A DNA stretch of 64,000 nucleotides. Origin: Pseudomonas simiae. Lineage in GTDB: Bacteria > Pseudomonadota > Gammaproteobacteria > Pseudomonadales > Pseudomonadaceae. Every line of letters starts with the position of its first letter. The stretch's first letter is position 1. The notes below the pieces were generated by a model. The model did not search any database, was not told the DNA's origin, and saw only the letters and a program-made list of their open reading frames with translations. This document shows positions 46,701 to 53,241 of this stretch, piece after piece. Both the position numbers and the translations under genes were made by a program. The stretch is from NCBI RefSeq assembly GCF_900111895.1, contig NZ_FOKB01000001.1:496001-560000 (forward strand), given 5' to 3'.

Positions 46701-47627
46701 TTACCCCGCCATCGCCAGGCGGTTACGCCCTTCGCGCTTGGCCACGTACAAGGCGCTGTCGGCCCGACGCAGCAGGCTTTCGGCGGACTCAGCGGCCAGC
46801 AAGGTCGAGCAACCCAGGCTCACCGTCAATTCAATCCGCGTGTCATCCGCCCAGTAATCCTGGGTCTGTGCCGCCTGGCGCAGGCGTTCGCCAACCATCG
46901 CCGCCGCATCGCGACCCGTGTTGGACAGTAGGATCAGAAACTCTTCCCCGCCAAACCGGAACACCATGTCCACATTGCGCAACTGGCCTTTGATCGCCGC
47001 GGCGACGGCGCGCAGCACGTTATCGCCAGCGGCGTGGCCGTGGGTGTCGTTGATGGTCTTGAAGTGGTCGATGTCCAGCATCAGCAAGGACAGCGGGTTG
47101 AGGTGCCTGCGCGCCATGTCGATTTCCCGTTGCAGGGTTTGGTCCATGGCGATGCGGTTGCCGGTCTCGGTCAGCGGGTCGCGCAAGGCACTGCGGGTGG
47201 CGGCGCGGTAGAGCAGGGCGTTACGCATCGGGTAGAGCAGGGTGGCCAGCAGGGATTCGAGTTGGCCGAGTTCTTCTTCGGCCAGGCGCTGGTTGCGACG
47301 AAAGATCAGCTCGCCCAGGTGCTCGCCTTCATGGCTCAGGCTGTAACTCACAGAATGGTGGCCACGATGGCCGAACTCCAGGCGCAAATCGCTGGCTTGA
47401 TGGCGGTATTGCAAGGCGTCCAAGGGCACCAGGCGCTGGATCTCACGGAAGAACACCCCGAGGATGCGCTCCGGCTCCAGGCTGGTTTGCAATTGCAGGC
47501 CCAGTTGCTGGCGAAGTTGGGCAAGGGTGGTGGGGCGACGTGGTACGAGAGATGGTTGACCAAACCCCAGGCGTTGCAATTTGGCAGTATCGAAGTCAAT
47601 TGCGTTGGTCTGGGTGGGTGTTTTCAT
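46701..47627 (-). CDS. Diguanylate cyclase (GGDEF domain protein)
   Basis: A 308-residue soluble protein. The N-terminal half (to about residue 140) resembles a GAF-like sensor with no transmembrane helix. The C-terminal half is a GGDEF domain with active GGEEF and the inhibitory I-site RNVD five residues upstream (RNVDMVFRFGGEEF), so it should synthesise c-di-GMP with product inhibition. I use the ATG at 47627 (MKTPTQTNAIDF); an in-frame start seven codons upstream is possible. Convergent with the TenA-like gene, leaving only 21 bases between. Confidence 0.88.
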   Translation of the reverse strand: MKTPTQTNAIDFDTAKLQRLGFGQPSLVPRRPTTLAQLRQQLGLQLQTSLEPERILGVFFREIQRLVPLDALQYRHQASDLRLEFGHRGHHSVSYSLSHEGEHLGELIFRRNQRLAEEELGQLESLLATLLYPMRNALLYRAATRSALRDPLTETGNRIAMDQTLQREIDMARRHLNPLSLLMLDIDHFKTINDTHGHAAGDNVLRAVAAAIKGQLRNVDMVFRFGGEEFLILLSNTGRDAAAMVGERLRQAAQTQDYWADDTRIELTVSLGCSTLLAAESAESLLRRADSALYVAKREGRNRLAMAG

Positions 47628-48111
47628 AAACGATCGGCCTCTAAGCACTTGGCTGTCTTACAGGCTCAATGAGAGTGGCGAGTGCCAAGCGTCTTACTGT
47701 TCCTTCAGTTCCGTAAAACATAGGTAACAGTCTAGACCGCTTTGCAATGGGTTATAACCCCTGGGCACTGCCGCACGTCTTGTCATCGCCTTACCTGCTA
47801 GAACAGAGTTAGAGCGAGATTCATGCCAGAGAGGTTCAACTTAATAAAAAGTCTTATAAATCAATCGACTGTTTTTACCGCCAAAAACAGTCGCTGAAGG
47901 ATGACGCCAGTTAATTGGCAACTCGGCGGTGGTCTTGAAGTTTCTGTGGTTCGCACTGTTTATCGCGAATAAACAACGCCGGAATGACACCACAGATAAA
48001 ATAAGCGCCGCCCATCACCCGCACACCACTGCCCATGGCGCCATGGGACGCCAGACGGCCGCCGGCACCACCGTCTTGCCGCCAGGCCCGCGGGATCGTC
48101 GAGCAGCAGGG
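47628..48111. other. Intergenic region, 484 bases, with a dyad and a possible gene remnant
   Basis: The right part should hold the diguanylate cyclase promoter. At 47866-47893 is a perfect 11-bp inverted repeat (CGACTGTTTTT / AAAAACAGTCG, 6-base loop). On the minus strand from about 48105 down to 47969 there is an open stretch of about 45 codons ending GGAYFICGVIPALFIRE-stop, hydrophobic and without a plausible start. It resembles the C-terminal end of a membrane protein, possibly a transporter fragment left downstream of lldD. Confidence 0.4.
47866..47893. repeat. Perfect 11-bp inverted repeat
   Basis: CGACTGTTTTT and AAAAACAGTCG are separated by ACCGCC. There is no T tract on either side beyond the arms themselves. 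It could be a terminator of minus-strand transcription from lldD, or a protein-binding dyad; the A5/T5 inner arms are compatible with a terminator whose U run lies inside the stem. Confidence 0.5.
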
Positions 48112-49242
48112 TTAAACCAAGGTGGAGCGATCGATCTGCGCGATGGAGGTCACACCGGTGAGGGTCATGGCCACGCGCATTTCCTTGGCGAAGATGTCCA
48201 GCAGGTTTTCCACGCCGTGCTGGCCGTCGGCGGCCAGCGCATAGGCTGTCGCGCGCCCCAGCAGACAGGCCTTGGCGCCCAGGGCCAGCATGCGTACCAC
48301 GTCCAGCCCGGAACGGATGCCGGAATCCACCAGCACCGTGAGGTCATCGCCCACGGCATCGGCAATCGGAGGCAGGGCCTTGGCGGTGGACAGCACGCCG
48401 TCCAGCTGGCGACCACCATGGTTGGAGACCACGATGCCATCGGCGCCGAAACTCACCGCGTCCTTGGCGTCCTGGGGGTCGAGGATACCTTTGATGATCA
48501 TCGGGCCTTTCCAGAATTCGCGGATCCACTCCAGGTCTTTCCAACTGATGGAGGCGTCGAAATTGTTCGCCAGCCAGCCGATGTAATCTTCCAAGTGAGT
48601 GGGTTTGCCCAGGTATTTGGAGATATTGCCCAGATCATGGGGGCGCCCCATCAACCCCACATCAAAGGCCCATTGCGGCTTGGTGACGGCTTGCAGCATG
48701 CGCCGTTGTGCCGCGAACGGCCCGGACATGCCCGAGTGCGCATCGCGATAACGCGCGCCGGGCGTCGGCATGTCCACGGTAAATACCAGTGTGGTGACGC
48801 CCGCGGCTTGCGCGCGCTCCAGCGCGTTGCGCATGAAGCCACGGTCCTTGAGCACATACAGCTGGAACCAGATCGCCTGCGCGCTTTGCGACGCCACCTC
48901 TTCAATCGGGCACACCGACACCGTCGACAGGCAGAACGGAATGCCCTTGTTTGCCGCCGCCTTGGCCGCTTGCACTTCGCCACGTCGTGCGTACATGCCA
49001 GTCAGGCCCACCGGGCTGAGGATCACCGGCATGTCCAGTTCCTGGCCGAACAGCGTGGTCTTCAGGCTCAGGTTGTCCACGTTGCGCAGGATGCGCTGTC
49101 GCAGGCTGATCTCGGCCAGGTCCGAACTGTTCGCGCGCAGCGTGTGTTCGGCGTAGGCGCCGCCGTCGATGTAATCGAACAGGAAACGCGGCAGCTTGCG
49201 CTTGGCGGCGGCGCGGTAGTCGGAGGCGGAGGAGATAATCAT
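48112..49242 (-). CDS. lldD: FMN-dependent L-lactate dehydrogenase
   Basis: A 376-residue flavoenzyme of the alpha-hydroxy-acid oxidase family, membrane-associated, oxidising L-lactate to pyruvate into the respiratory chain. It matches E. coli LldD closely from memory: start [30 protein letters not shown], the [22 protein letters not shown] segment and the catalytic [10 protein letters not shown] with the active His. The ATG at 49242 with GGAG upstream is the family start. It is divergent from a LysR regulator instead of sitting in the usual lldPDE order; no permease gene is present. The possible membrane-protein remnant just downstream may be what is left of one. Confidence 0.92.
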   Translation of the reverse strand: MIISSASDYRAAAKRKLPRFLFDYIDGGAYAEHTLRANSSDLAEISLRQRILRNVDNLSLKTTLFGQELDMPVILSPVGLTGMYARRGEVQAAKAAANKGIPFCLSTVSVCPIEEVASQSAQAIWFQLYVLKDRGFMRNALERAQAAGVTTLVFTVDMPTPGARYRDAHSGMSGPFAAQRRMLQAVTKPQWAFDVGLMGRPHDLGNISKYLGKPTHLEDYIGWLANNFDASISWKDLEWIREFWKGPMIIKGILDPQDAKDAVSFGADGIVVSNHGGRQLDGVLSTAKALPPIADAVGDDLTVLVDSGIRSGLDVVRMLALGAKACLLGRATAYALAADGQHGVENLLDIFAKEMRVAMTLTGVTSIAQIDRSTLV

Positions 49243-49295
49243 TATTAGGGGCTCCACAAGGCAAGGTGCAGGCAGGATAGGCATTTCTCTGGCAT

Positions 49296-49314
49296 GATAA
49301 AAACAACTTTTATC
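49296..49314. promoter_or_regulatory. Palindromic candidate operator in the lldD-lysR divergent region
   Basis: GATAAAA-ACAAC-TTTTATC is a 7-bp perfect dyad centred in the 101-base gap between the divergent starts, where LysR-type regulators normally bind. The spacing does not give an exact T-N11-A box, so assignment to the neighbouring LysR protein is inference. Confidence 0.5.
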
Positions 49315-49343
49315 GATGGTAGTCAGTCGCCAAAGGAATACTG

Positions 49344-50240
49344 ATGAACCTGAGAACATTACGCGCCTTTGTCGAAGTGGTGCGCCAGGGTGGTTTCTCC
49401 CAGGCGGCGGAGGTGGTGTCCCTGACCCAGTCCTCCGTCAGCAAGGCCGTCAAGACGTTGGAAGATGAACTGGGCACACCGTTGCTCAATCGCCTGGGCC
49501 ACCGCAACGAACTGACCGCCGCCGGCGAAATCGCCTACCGTCGCGCGTTGGTCCTGCTCGCCGAGCGCAACGACCTGGTGGCCGAGATCAACGACCTGCG
49601 CGGTTTAAAGCGTGGCGTACTGCGCATCGGCCTACCGCCGGTGGGCTGCGGTGTGCTGTTCGCGACGATGTTTGCGACCTACCGCAGCCGCTACCCGGAC
49701 ATCGACATCGAGCTCACCGAGTACGGCAGCAAAAAGCTGCGCGAGTGCCTGGAAGCGGGGGAGGTCGACCTGGCGGCGCTGCTGCTGCCGGTGGACGAAG
49801 ATTTCGATTACCAGCCCGTGCGCAATGAGCCGCTGATGGCCGTGCTGCCCATGAGCCACCCGCTGGCCCACCTTGAGCGGATCGACTTCACCCACCTGGC
49901 CGATTCGCCGTTCATCCTGTTCGAAGCCGGTTTCGCCCTCAACGCCAAGATCCTCGCCGCCTGCGAGCGCAAAGGCGTGACCCCCAAGGTGACGGCCCGC
50001 AGCGGGCAGATCGACTTCATCATCGACCTGGTCGCCGCCGGCTTGGGCGTGGCCTTCGTGCCACGCATGCTGGCGTACAAGCATCAACACGCCGGCATCG
50101 CCCTGATCCCCTTGGACGAACCCCACACCGACTGGCACATCGCCCTGGCCTGGCGCACCAGCGCCCACCTGCCGCCGGCTGCCTTGGCCTGGCTGGAGTT
50201 GGCCAGGGAGCACGCGGTTTCAACCGGTCATCCGATTTAA
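49344..50240 (+). CDS. LysR family transcriptional regulator, divergent from lldD
   Basis: A 298-residue LTTR. The N-terminal winged helix-turn-helix is visible ([40 protein letters not shown]), followed by a substrate-binding domain ([21 protein letters not shown]). AAAGGA precedes the ATG by about 7 bases. Divergent placement 101 bases from lldD makes it the probable regulator of lactate or related hydroxy-acid use, likely also self-regulated through the palindrome at 49296-49314. The effector is unknown. Confidence 0.9.
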   Translation: MNLRTLRAFVEVVRQGGFSQAAEVVSLTQSSVSKAVKTLEDELGTPLLNRLGHRNELTAAGEIAYRRALVLLAERNDLVAEINDLRGLKRGVLRIGLPPVGCGVLFATMFATYRSRYPDIDIELTEYGSKKLRECLEAGEVDLAALLLPVDEDFDYQPVRNEPLMAVLPMSHPLAHLERIDFTHLADSPFILFEAGFALNAKILAACERKGVTPKVTARSGQIDFIIDLVAAGLGVAFVPRMLAYKHQHAGIALIPLDEPHTDWHIALAWRTSAHLPPAALAWLELAREHAVSTGHPI

Positions 50241-50263
50241 TCGCGCCGAATGCCAGAGAAAGC

Positions 50264-50291
50264 TTGACTTCTCCTTTTCAATCAGTAACAT
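50264..50291 (+). promoter_or_regulatory. Sigma-70 promoter of tRNA-Asn
   Basis: TTGACT (50264-50269) and TAACAT (50286-50291) are separated by 16 bases, and the mature tRNA 5' end lies 10 bases after the -10. This is a strong, compact stable-RNA promoter located just after the LysR stop codon. Confidence 0.7.
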
Positions 50292-50300
50292 ACGGCGCAT

Positions 50301-50376
50301 TCCGCGATAGCTCAGTTGGTAGAGCAAATGACTGTTAATCATTGGGTCCCTGGTTCGAGTCCAGGTCGTGGAGCCA
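50301..50376 (+). tRNA. tRNA-Asn (GTT)
   Basis: A 76-base cloverleaf with encoded CCA. D-loop TAGCTCAGTTGGTAGAGCA, anticodon loop CTGTTAA with anticodon GTT, and T-loop GGTTCGAGTCC are all standard. The acceptor stem pairs TCCGCGA with TCGTGGA, which contains one G-T pair where the downstream partial copy (52890-52943) has a full Watson-Crick match. This suggests that the 3' half of the present gene was supplied by an integrating element. Confidence 0.97.
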
Positions 50377-50432
50377 GATAGCGACATAAAAAGAAGCCTG
50401 CAGAGATGCAGGCTTTTTTTTGCCTTGGATTT
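50323..50432. repeat. Direct repeat, left copy (attL-like): 3' half of tRNA-Asn plus its terminator
   Basis: This 110-base stretch recurs at 52890-52998 with one substitution (T at 50369 against C at 52936) and one T fewer in the terminator run. It begins inside the D arm of the tRNA and runs 56 bases past its CCA. Such duplications of a tRNA 3' end are the mark of site-specific integration. Confidence 0.85.
50396..50421 (+). terminator. Terminator after tRNA-Asn
   Basis: Stem GCCTGCA / TGCAGGC with GAGA loop is followed by eight T residues, 20 bases after the tRNA. An identical hairpin with seven T residues lies at 52963-52987 in the downstream repeat copy. Confidence 0.9.
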
Positions 50433-50460
50433 CTCCGGGGTGATCAAGGCGCGCAGTGTG

Positions 50461-50718
50461 ACCCGCATGAAGGTGTCAGTAATGCTGCTCAACCTTTGCA
50501 AACCTGGCGATTACACGAATGATCTTTTCGCCACGTCACCGTTTGTAGAGGCAACACGGGTGATGACGGTCCTGGATCAAATCAACGAGCGTTGGGGCAG
50601 GGGGACACTGCGCTCGGCCAGTGTGCCGGTTGATCCGGATTGGGGCATGCGTCGAGAGATGATGAGTCAGAGCTATACAACTAGGCTTGATCAGCTCTGG
50701 TCGGTCGATTGCAGGTGA
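50461..50718 (+). pseudogene. UmuC (DNA polymerase V) C-terminal fragment
   Basis: About 85 codons match the C-terminal DUF4113 region of UmuC/RulB error-prone polymerases: MLLNLCKPGDYTNDLFA, WGRGTLRSASVP, and the very conserved DWGMRREMMSQSYTTRLDQL before the stop at 50718. The polymerase catalytic domains (about 330 residues) are absent. The sequence just upstream is the tRNA terminator, so the gene is broken at the repeat boundary. No start with a ribosome-binding site is seen. It is a remnant left by recombination. Confidence 0.8.
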
Positions 50719-50808
50719 GGGCTGATACCTATCAAGCTCTGTTATTCGCGCAGGGCAGTTAACGGCCCAGAGTGTGTAAAAACACCAACCGTGCTATCGC
50801 CGCCGAAC

Positions 50809-51123
50809 TCAAATGGGAAGGAATTCCAACGTTTCAAGGTCGATCTCAGCATAACGCCCCAAATCGGCCTTGTAGAGGTAGATCCTAGAGCCCCCAAAAT
50901 CCGTCTGCAAGAAAGTGATGAGCTGTCTAAGGTTGCCGCTGGCATGCGCCGTGGTCGGACTTACGACAGTCGCACATCCTGGTTCGTCGTCGTAAGTTCT
51001 GATCAGGAACATACCCCCATCGCTCAGCACGCTGTAATTATGACCACGGTACTCATACCCTAAATCGTGGTCGACATCGTCAAAACGGGTAGATTTCACT
51101 ATCTTCACAGCAGCATCCAACAT
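50809..51123 (-). CDS. Orphan hypothetical protein, 104 aa
   Basis: MLDAAVKIVKSTRFDDVDHD..., acidic, with alternating beta-like segments (YRGHNYSVLSDGGMFLIRTYDDEP; LQTDFGGSRIYLYKADLGRYAEIDLETLEF). I recognise no family. Composition and codon use look like a real protein rather than a shadow frame. The start has only a weak GTGGA upstream and the IS remnant begins 25 bases away on the other strand, so the N terminus may be truncated. Small single-domain proteins of this look are often immunity proteins of polymorphic toxins, and a toxin remnant lies nearby. That reading is inference from context only. Confidence 0.5.
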   Translation of the reverse strand: MLDAAVKIVKSTRFDDVDHDLGYEYRGHNYSVLSDGGMFLIRTYDDEPGCATVVSPTTAHASGNLRQLITFLQTDFGGSRIYLYKADLGRYAEIDLETLEFLPI

Positions 51124-51148
51124 TCGGGTTCCACAAGAGGATCGTCTC

Positions 51149-51709
51149 GTGAAGCGCTTTATTCAAGGGGAGCACAGAGGTCAAGGCACCTTACTTCCCG
51201 AAAGCCTCGACGACTACGTCAGCGATACCAACCCGGTGCGTATAGTCGACGTCGTCGTCGACGAACTCGACCTGGTCAATTTGGGTGTCGACGGTGCTGT
51301 TCCTGCTCTTACGGGCCGACCTGCATACCACCCTGAGGTACTGTTGAAGGTCTATATCTATGGCGATCTCAACCGCATCTAATCGAGCCGACGCCTGGAG
51401 CGAGAAGCTCAACGCAACGTTGAGTTGATGTGGTTGACGGGTCGTTTAATGCCGGATTTCAAGACCATCGCCAACTTCCGAAAGGACAACAGCAAGGCCA
51501 TCCGATGCGTCTGTCGTCAGTTCGTTGTGCTCTGTCAGCCGCTCGCATTGTTCGGAGAAAACCTGGTTTCCATCGACGCAAGTAAATTCAAGGCCGTCAA
51601 CAGTCGTGACCGCAACTTCACTAGCGTCAAACTAAGGCGGCGAATGGAAGAAATTTAATCGAGCATCAGCCGCTACCTGGCCGCGCTTGATGCTGTTACC
51701 CGCCGAAGA
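51149..51709 (+). pseudogene. IS1182-family transposase, N-terminal remnant with two nonsense codons
   Basis: One frame encodes MKRFIQGEHRGQGTLLPESL..., PAYHPEVLLKVYIYG, SSRRLEREAQRNVELMWLTGRLMPDFKTIANFRKDN, VSIDASKFKAVNSRDRNFT, matching IS1182-type DDE transposases. TAA codons interrupt it at 51380-51382 (expected Gln: RI-stop-SSRRLER) and 51656-51658 (expected Glu: MEEI-stop-SSISRY). Homology ends near 51709 after about 187 codons, less than half of a usual 450-500-residue enzyme, so the catalytic C-terminal part is missing. No terminal inverted repeats were identified. Inactive. Confidence 0.85.
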
Positions 51710-51925
51710 TATTGGTGCATGCGATGGTCGGTGGGTTACTTGCCCAGGCGACCGGTGGGGACTTCAAGACCGGCGCGCTGGCGGCGGGTATTAACGAAGC
51801 GGCTGTAGTTCACTTGGATTCGTTGGTTAGCGGTGATAAGAATCTGCTAGCTATGAGTTCTCAAATAGTCGGTGTTCTGGCGGCAGCTTCGCAAAAAGGT
51901 GCTGATGCGAAGTCCATCGAGAAAG
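51700..51925 (+). pseudogene. CdiA/filamentous-haemagglutinin-type pretoxin remnant
   Basis: The frame LVHAMVGGLLAQATGGDFKTGALAAGINEAAVVHLDSLVSGDKNLLAMSSQIVGVLAAASQ reads as the Gly/Ala-rich region that precedes the toxin in Pseudomonas CdiA-like haemagglutinins (HA..GG.. G..GA.AAG.NEA pattern). It begins directly at the transposase break and loses its frame around 51925. No upstream two-partner-secretion or haemagglutinin-repeat region is present. This is a fragment, not an expressed gene. Family recognition from pattern only. Confidence 0.6.
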
Positions 51926-51929
51926 GTGG

Positions 51930-52196
51930 ATGGATGGTCCATTGGTCTACCAGGGGGCGGATACGTTACTTTCCGCCGGTGCTGGCTTTGGGAAAGTCCC
52001 TCTCGTGATGGGAGCTTCGGATGGATTGAGGAAGGGTTCGATCTTCGGGGTTTTGGTTCCGAAGATGGATATTAATTTTTTCATTCCGTTGTTAGGCACG
52101 AAAACGCCATTTGGTACTGCGCTAGGTGTGTATGTCGGCGGAGTGGGTTATAAGGGCTACGGCTTTTACGAGGAGGCTAAGGGTGACGGTAAGTAA
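51930..52196 (+). CDS. Small Gly-rich ORF after the pretoxin remnant, possible toxin end
   Basis: 88 residues, MDGPLVYQGADTLLSAGAGFGKVP...FGTALGVYVGGVGYKGYGFYEEAKGDGK, Gly- and aromatic-rich and hydrophobic. It lies in a different frame from the pretoxin remnant; GAAAGG is about 5 bases before the ATG. It overlaps the start of the next small membrane protein gene by 14 bases. It could be an independent small gene or the displaced C-terminal toxin part of the CdiA-like protein. No family recognised. Base composition is AT-richer than neighbouring core genes. Confidence 0.4.
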   Translation: MDGPLVYQGADTLLSAGAGFGKVPLVMGASDGLRKGSIFGVLVPKMDINFFIPLLGTKTPFGTALGVYVGGVGYKGYGFYEEAKGDGK

Positions 52197-52416
52197 GTTG
52201 ATGTCCTCAGCAATAATGGCGGCGGGTGTTTTAGTCGTAATGCTTTCCATAGGATGCCTGCTGGCATTGTTACCAGTCCTGTTTATTTCTGCAGGGTTTG
52301 AGGTGGAATTTGATGTGGTATTTGTATGGTTGGGAATGCCATTCTCGATTTTGTTTGCGTTGAGTTGGTTTTATAAGTATGCAGACTTCGCAAAATCAAT
52401 CATCTTTAGGCACTAG
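52183..52416 (+). CDS. Small two-helix membrane protein, possible immunity protein
   Basis: 77 residues from a GTG start, with an excellent AGGAGG 6 bases upstream located inside the preceding ORF. Two hydrophobic helices are seen (IMAAGVLVVMLSIGCLLALLPVLFIS and VVFVWLGMPFSILFALSWFY) with a basic C terminus. The overlap with the previous ORF implies translational coupling, as for toxin-immunity or bacteriocin-immunity pairs. Small two-helix membrane proteins serve as immunity to pore-forming or membrane-acting toxins. The role is inferred from arrangement only. The AT-rich sequence suggests foreign origin. Confidence 0.5.
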   Translation: MTVSKLMSSAIMAAGVLVVMLSIGCLLALLPVLFISAGFEVEFDVVFVWLGMPFSILFALSWFYKYADFAKSIIFRH

Positions 52417-52631
52417 TGAGTCGCGTGCCTGTTAGCAAGGCATGGGGTAAAGCGGATTGGCGAGGTCGGTGCGCGGAGTCTCTTGGTGACTCGAATGATG
52501 AGCGGGCGTTGCGTGTTGTACTAACGCTTTTAAAAGCTAGAGAGGAGTCGGTTGTCATTCATGCAATTGAATCAATTGAGTCTGTTTTTTGGCTGGCTAC
52601 ATTGACAGGGCGCAGGTCATGCGGGCTCTAG
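52416..52631 (+). CDS. Short HEAT-like ORF, possibly a truncated immunity protein
   Basis: 71 residues, with SKAWGKADWRGRCAESLGDSNDERALRVVLTLLKAREESVVIHAIESIESVF resembling one or two HEAT/armadillo-type helical hairpins. The possible start is a GTG overlapping the stop of the previous gene by one base; no ribosome-binding site is convincing. The last 14 residues look unlike a folded domain and the gene may be cut at its 3' side. HEAT-like proteins occur among immunity genes, but this is a weak call. Confidence 0.3.
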   Translation: MSRVPVSKAWGKADWRGRCAESLGDSNDERALRVVLTLLKAREESVVIHAIESIESVFWLATLTGRRSCGL

Positions 52632-52889
52632 ATTAGGGGTTTGAGGCAGAGAGCAGAACGTTGAAGCTCATGGCGGCTACGTTGGTCAGGAAGTTAAGTG
52701 AAGCATGAAGATTGCTCGGTAGCTGACAGAGTGCGCCTCCTTTTCCTGCTGGTCATTGCCTTGCCACGCTTTGACAACCCAATCCAACCCAACTAATTTT
52801 CGTGGCGTGCTGCGCTTATGCGGCTCACGCTATGCAGAAACCCTAGATCTCCACCACGTTCTTGCGTGGCACCGTTGCGCCTAACAGCC
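52632..52889. other. Gene-free stretch before the right repeat
   Basis: No ORF with a plausible start, no tRNA 5' half and no integrase remnant is seen here. The sequence changes from the AT-rich island type to more ordinary composition towards 52890. Confidence 0.5.
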
Positions 52890-52998
52890 AGCAAATGACT
52901 GTTAATCATTGGGTCCCTGGTTCGAGTCCAGGTCGCGGAGCCAGATAGCGACATAAAAAGAAGCCTGCAGAGATGCAGGCTTTTTTTGCCTTGGATTT
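52890..52998. repeat. Direct repeat, right copy (attR-like): displaced tRNA-Asn 3' half and terminator
   Basis: AGCAAATGACTGTTAATC... through GGAGCCA at 52943 repeats tRNA-Asn from the D arm to the CCA end, then the same terminator hairpin (52963-52987) and GCCTTGGATTT. The 5' part of the tRNA, including its acceptor strand, is missing, so it is not a functional tRNA. Here the 3' acceptor strand reads TCGCGGA, exactly complementary to the 5' strand TCCGCGA of the intact gene, marking it as the probable original end. Confidence 0.85.
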
Positions 52999-53241
52999 GC
53001 CCTGGCAACCCAAGTGCACGGTGTGATTGCTGAAAGGAGTGATCTGACGCCTTCAGTGGGCCTGGCTTGTGATGAGGCTTGCGGTCGTCGTACTCATGGA
53101 TTCCTTGTCGAGTAATTCCGCACTGTCTTGATTTGAGGCAAGATGCTTGGCGTTACGGGGCTGCTTCAGTACCTTCCAGCATGTTTTTGGTGTGTCGGAC
53201 AGGCTTCGCATATTTCCAGAAGACACATGGAGTGTTTACAG

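Noticed and set aside
47929..49248. 439-codon plus-strand frame opposite lldD
   Set aside because: It is the reverse complement of a well-conserved lldD; the His/Gln/Arg-rich product resembles nothing.
50220..50501. Minus-strand ORF across tRNA-Asn, with a near copy at 52793-53008
   Set aside because: Both frames lie antisense to the duplicated tRNA-terminator repeat, which explains their similarity; they are not genes.
52890..52943. Second tRNA-Asn gene
   Set aside because: The acceptor 5' strand and most of the D arm are absent, so no cloverleaf can form; it is a 3' fragment.
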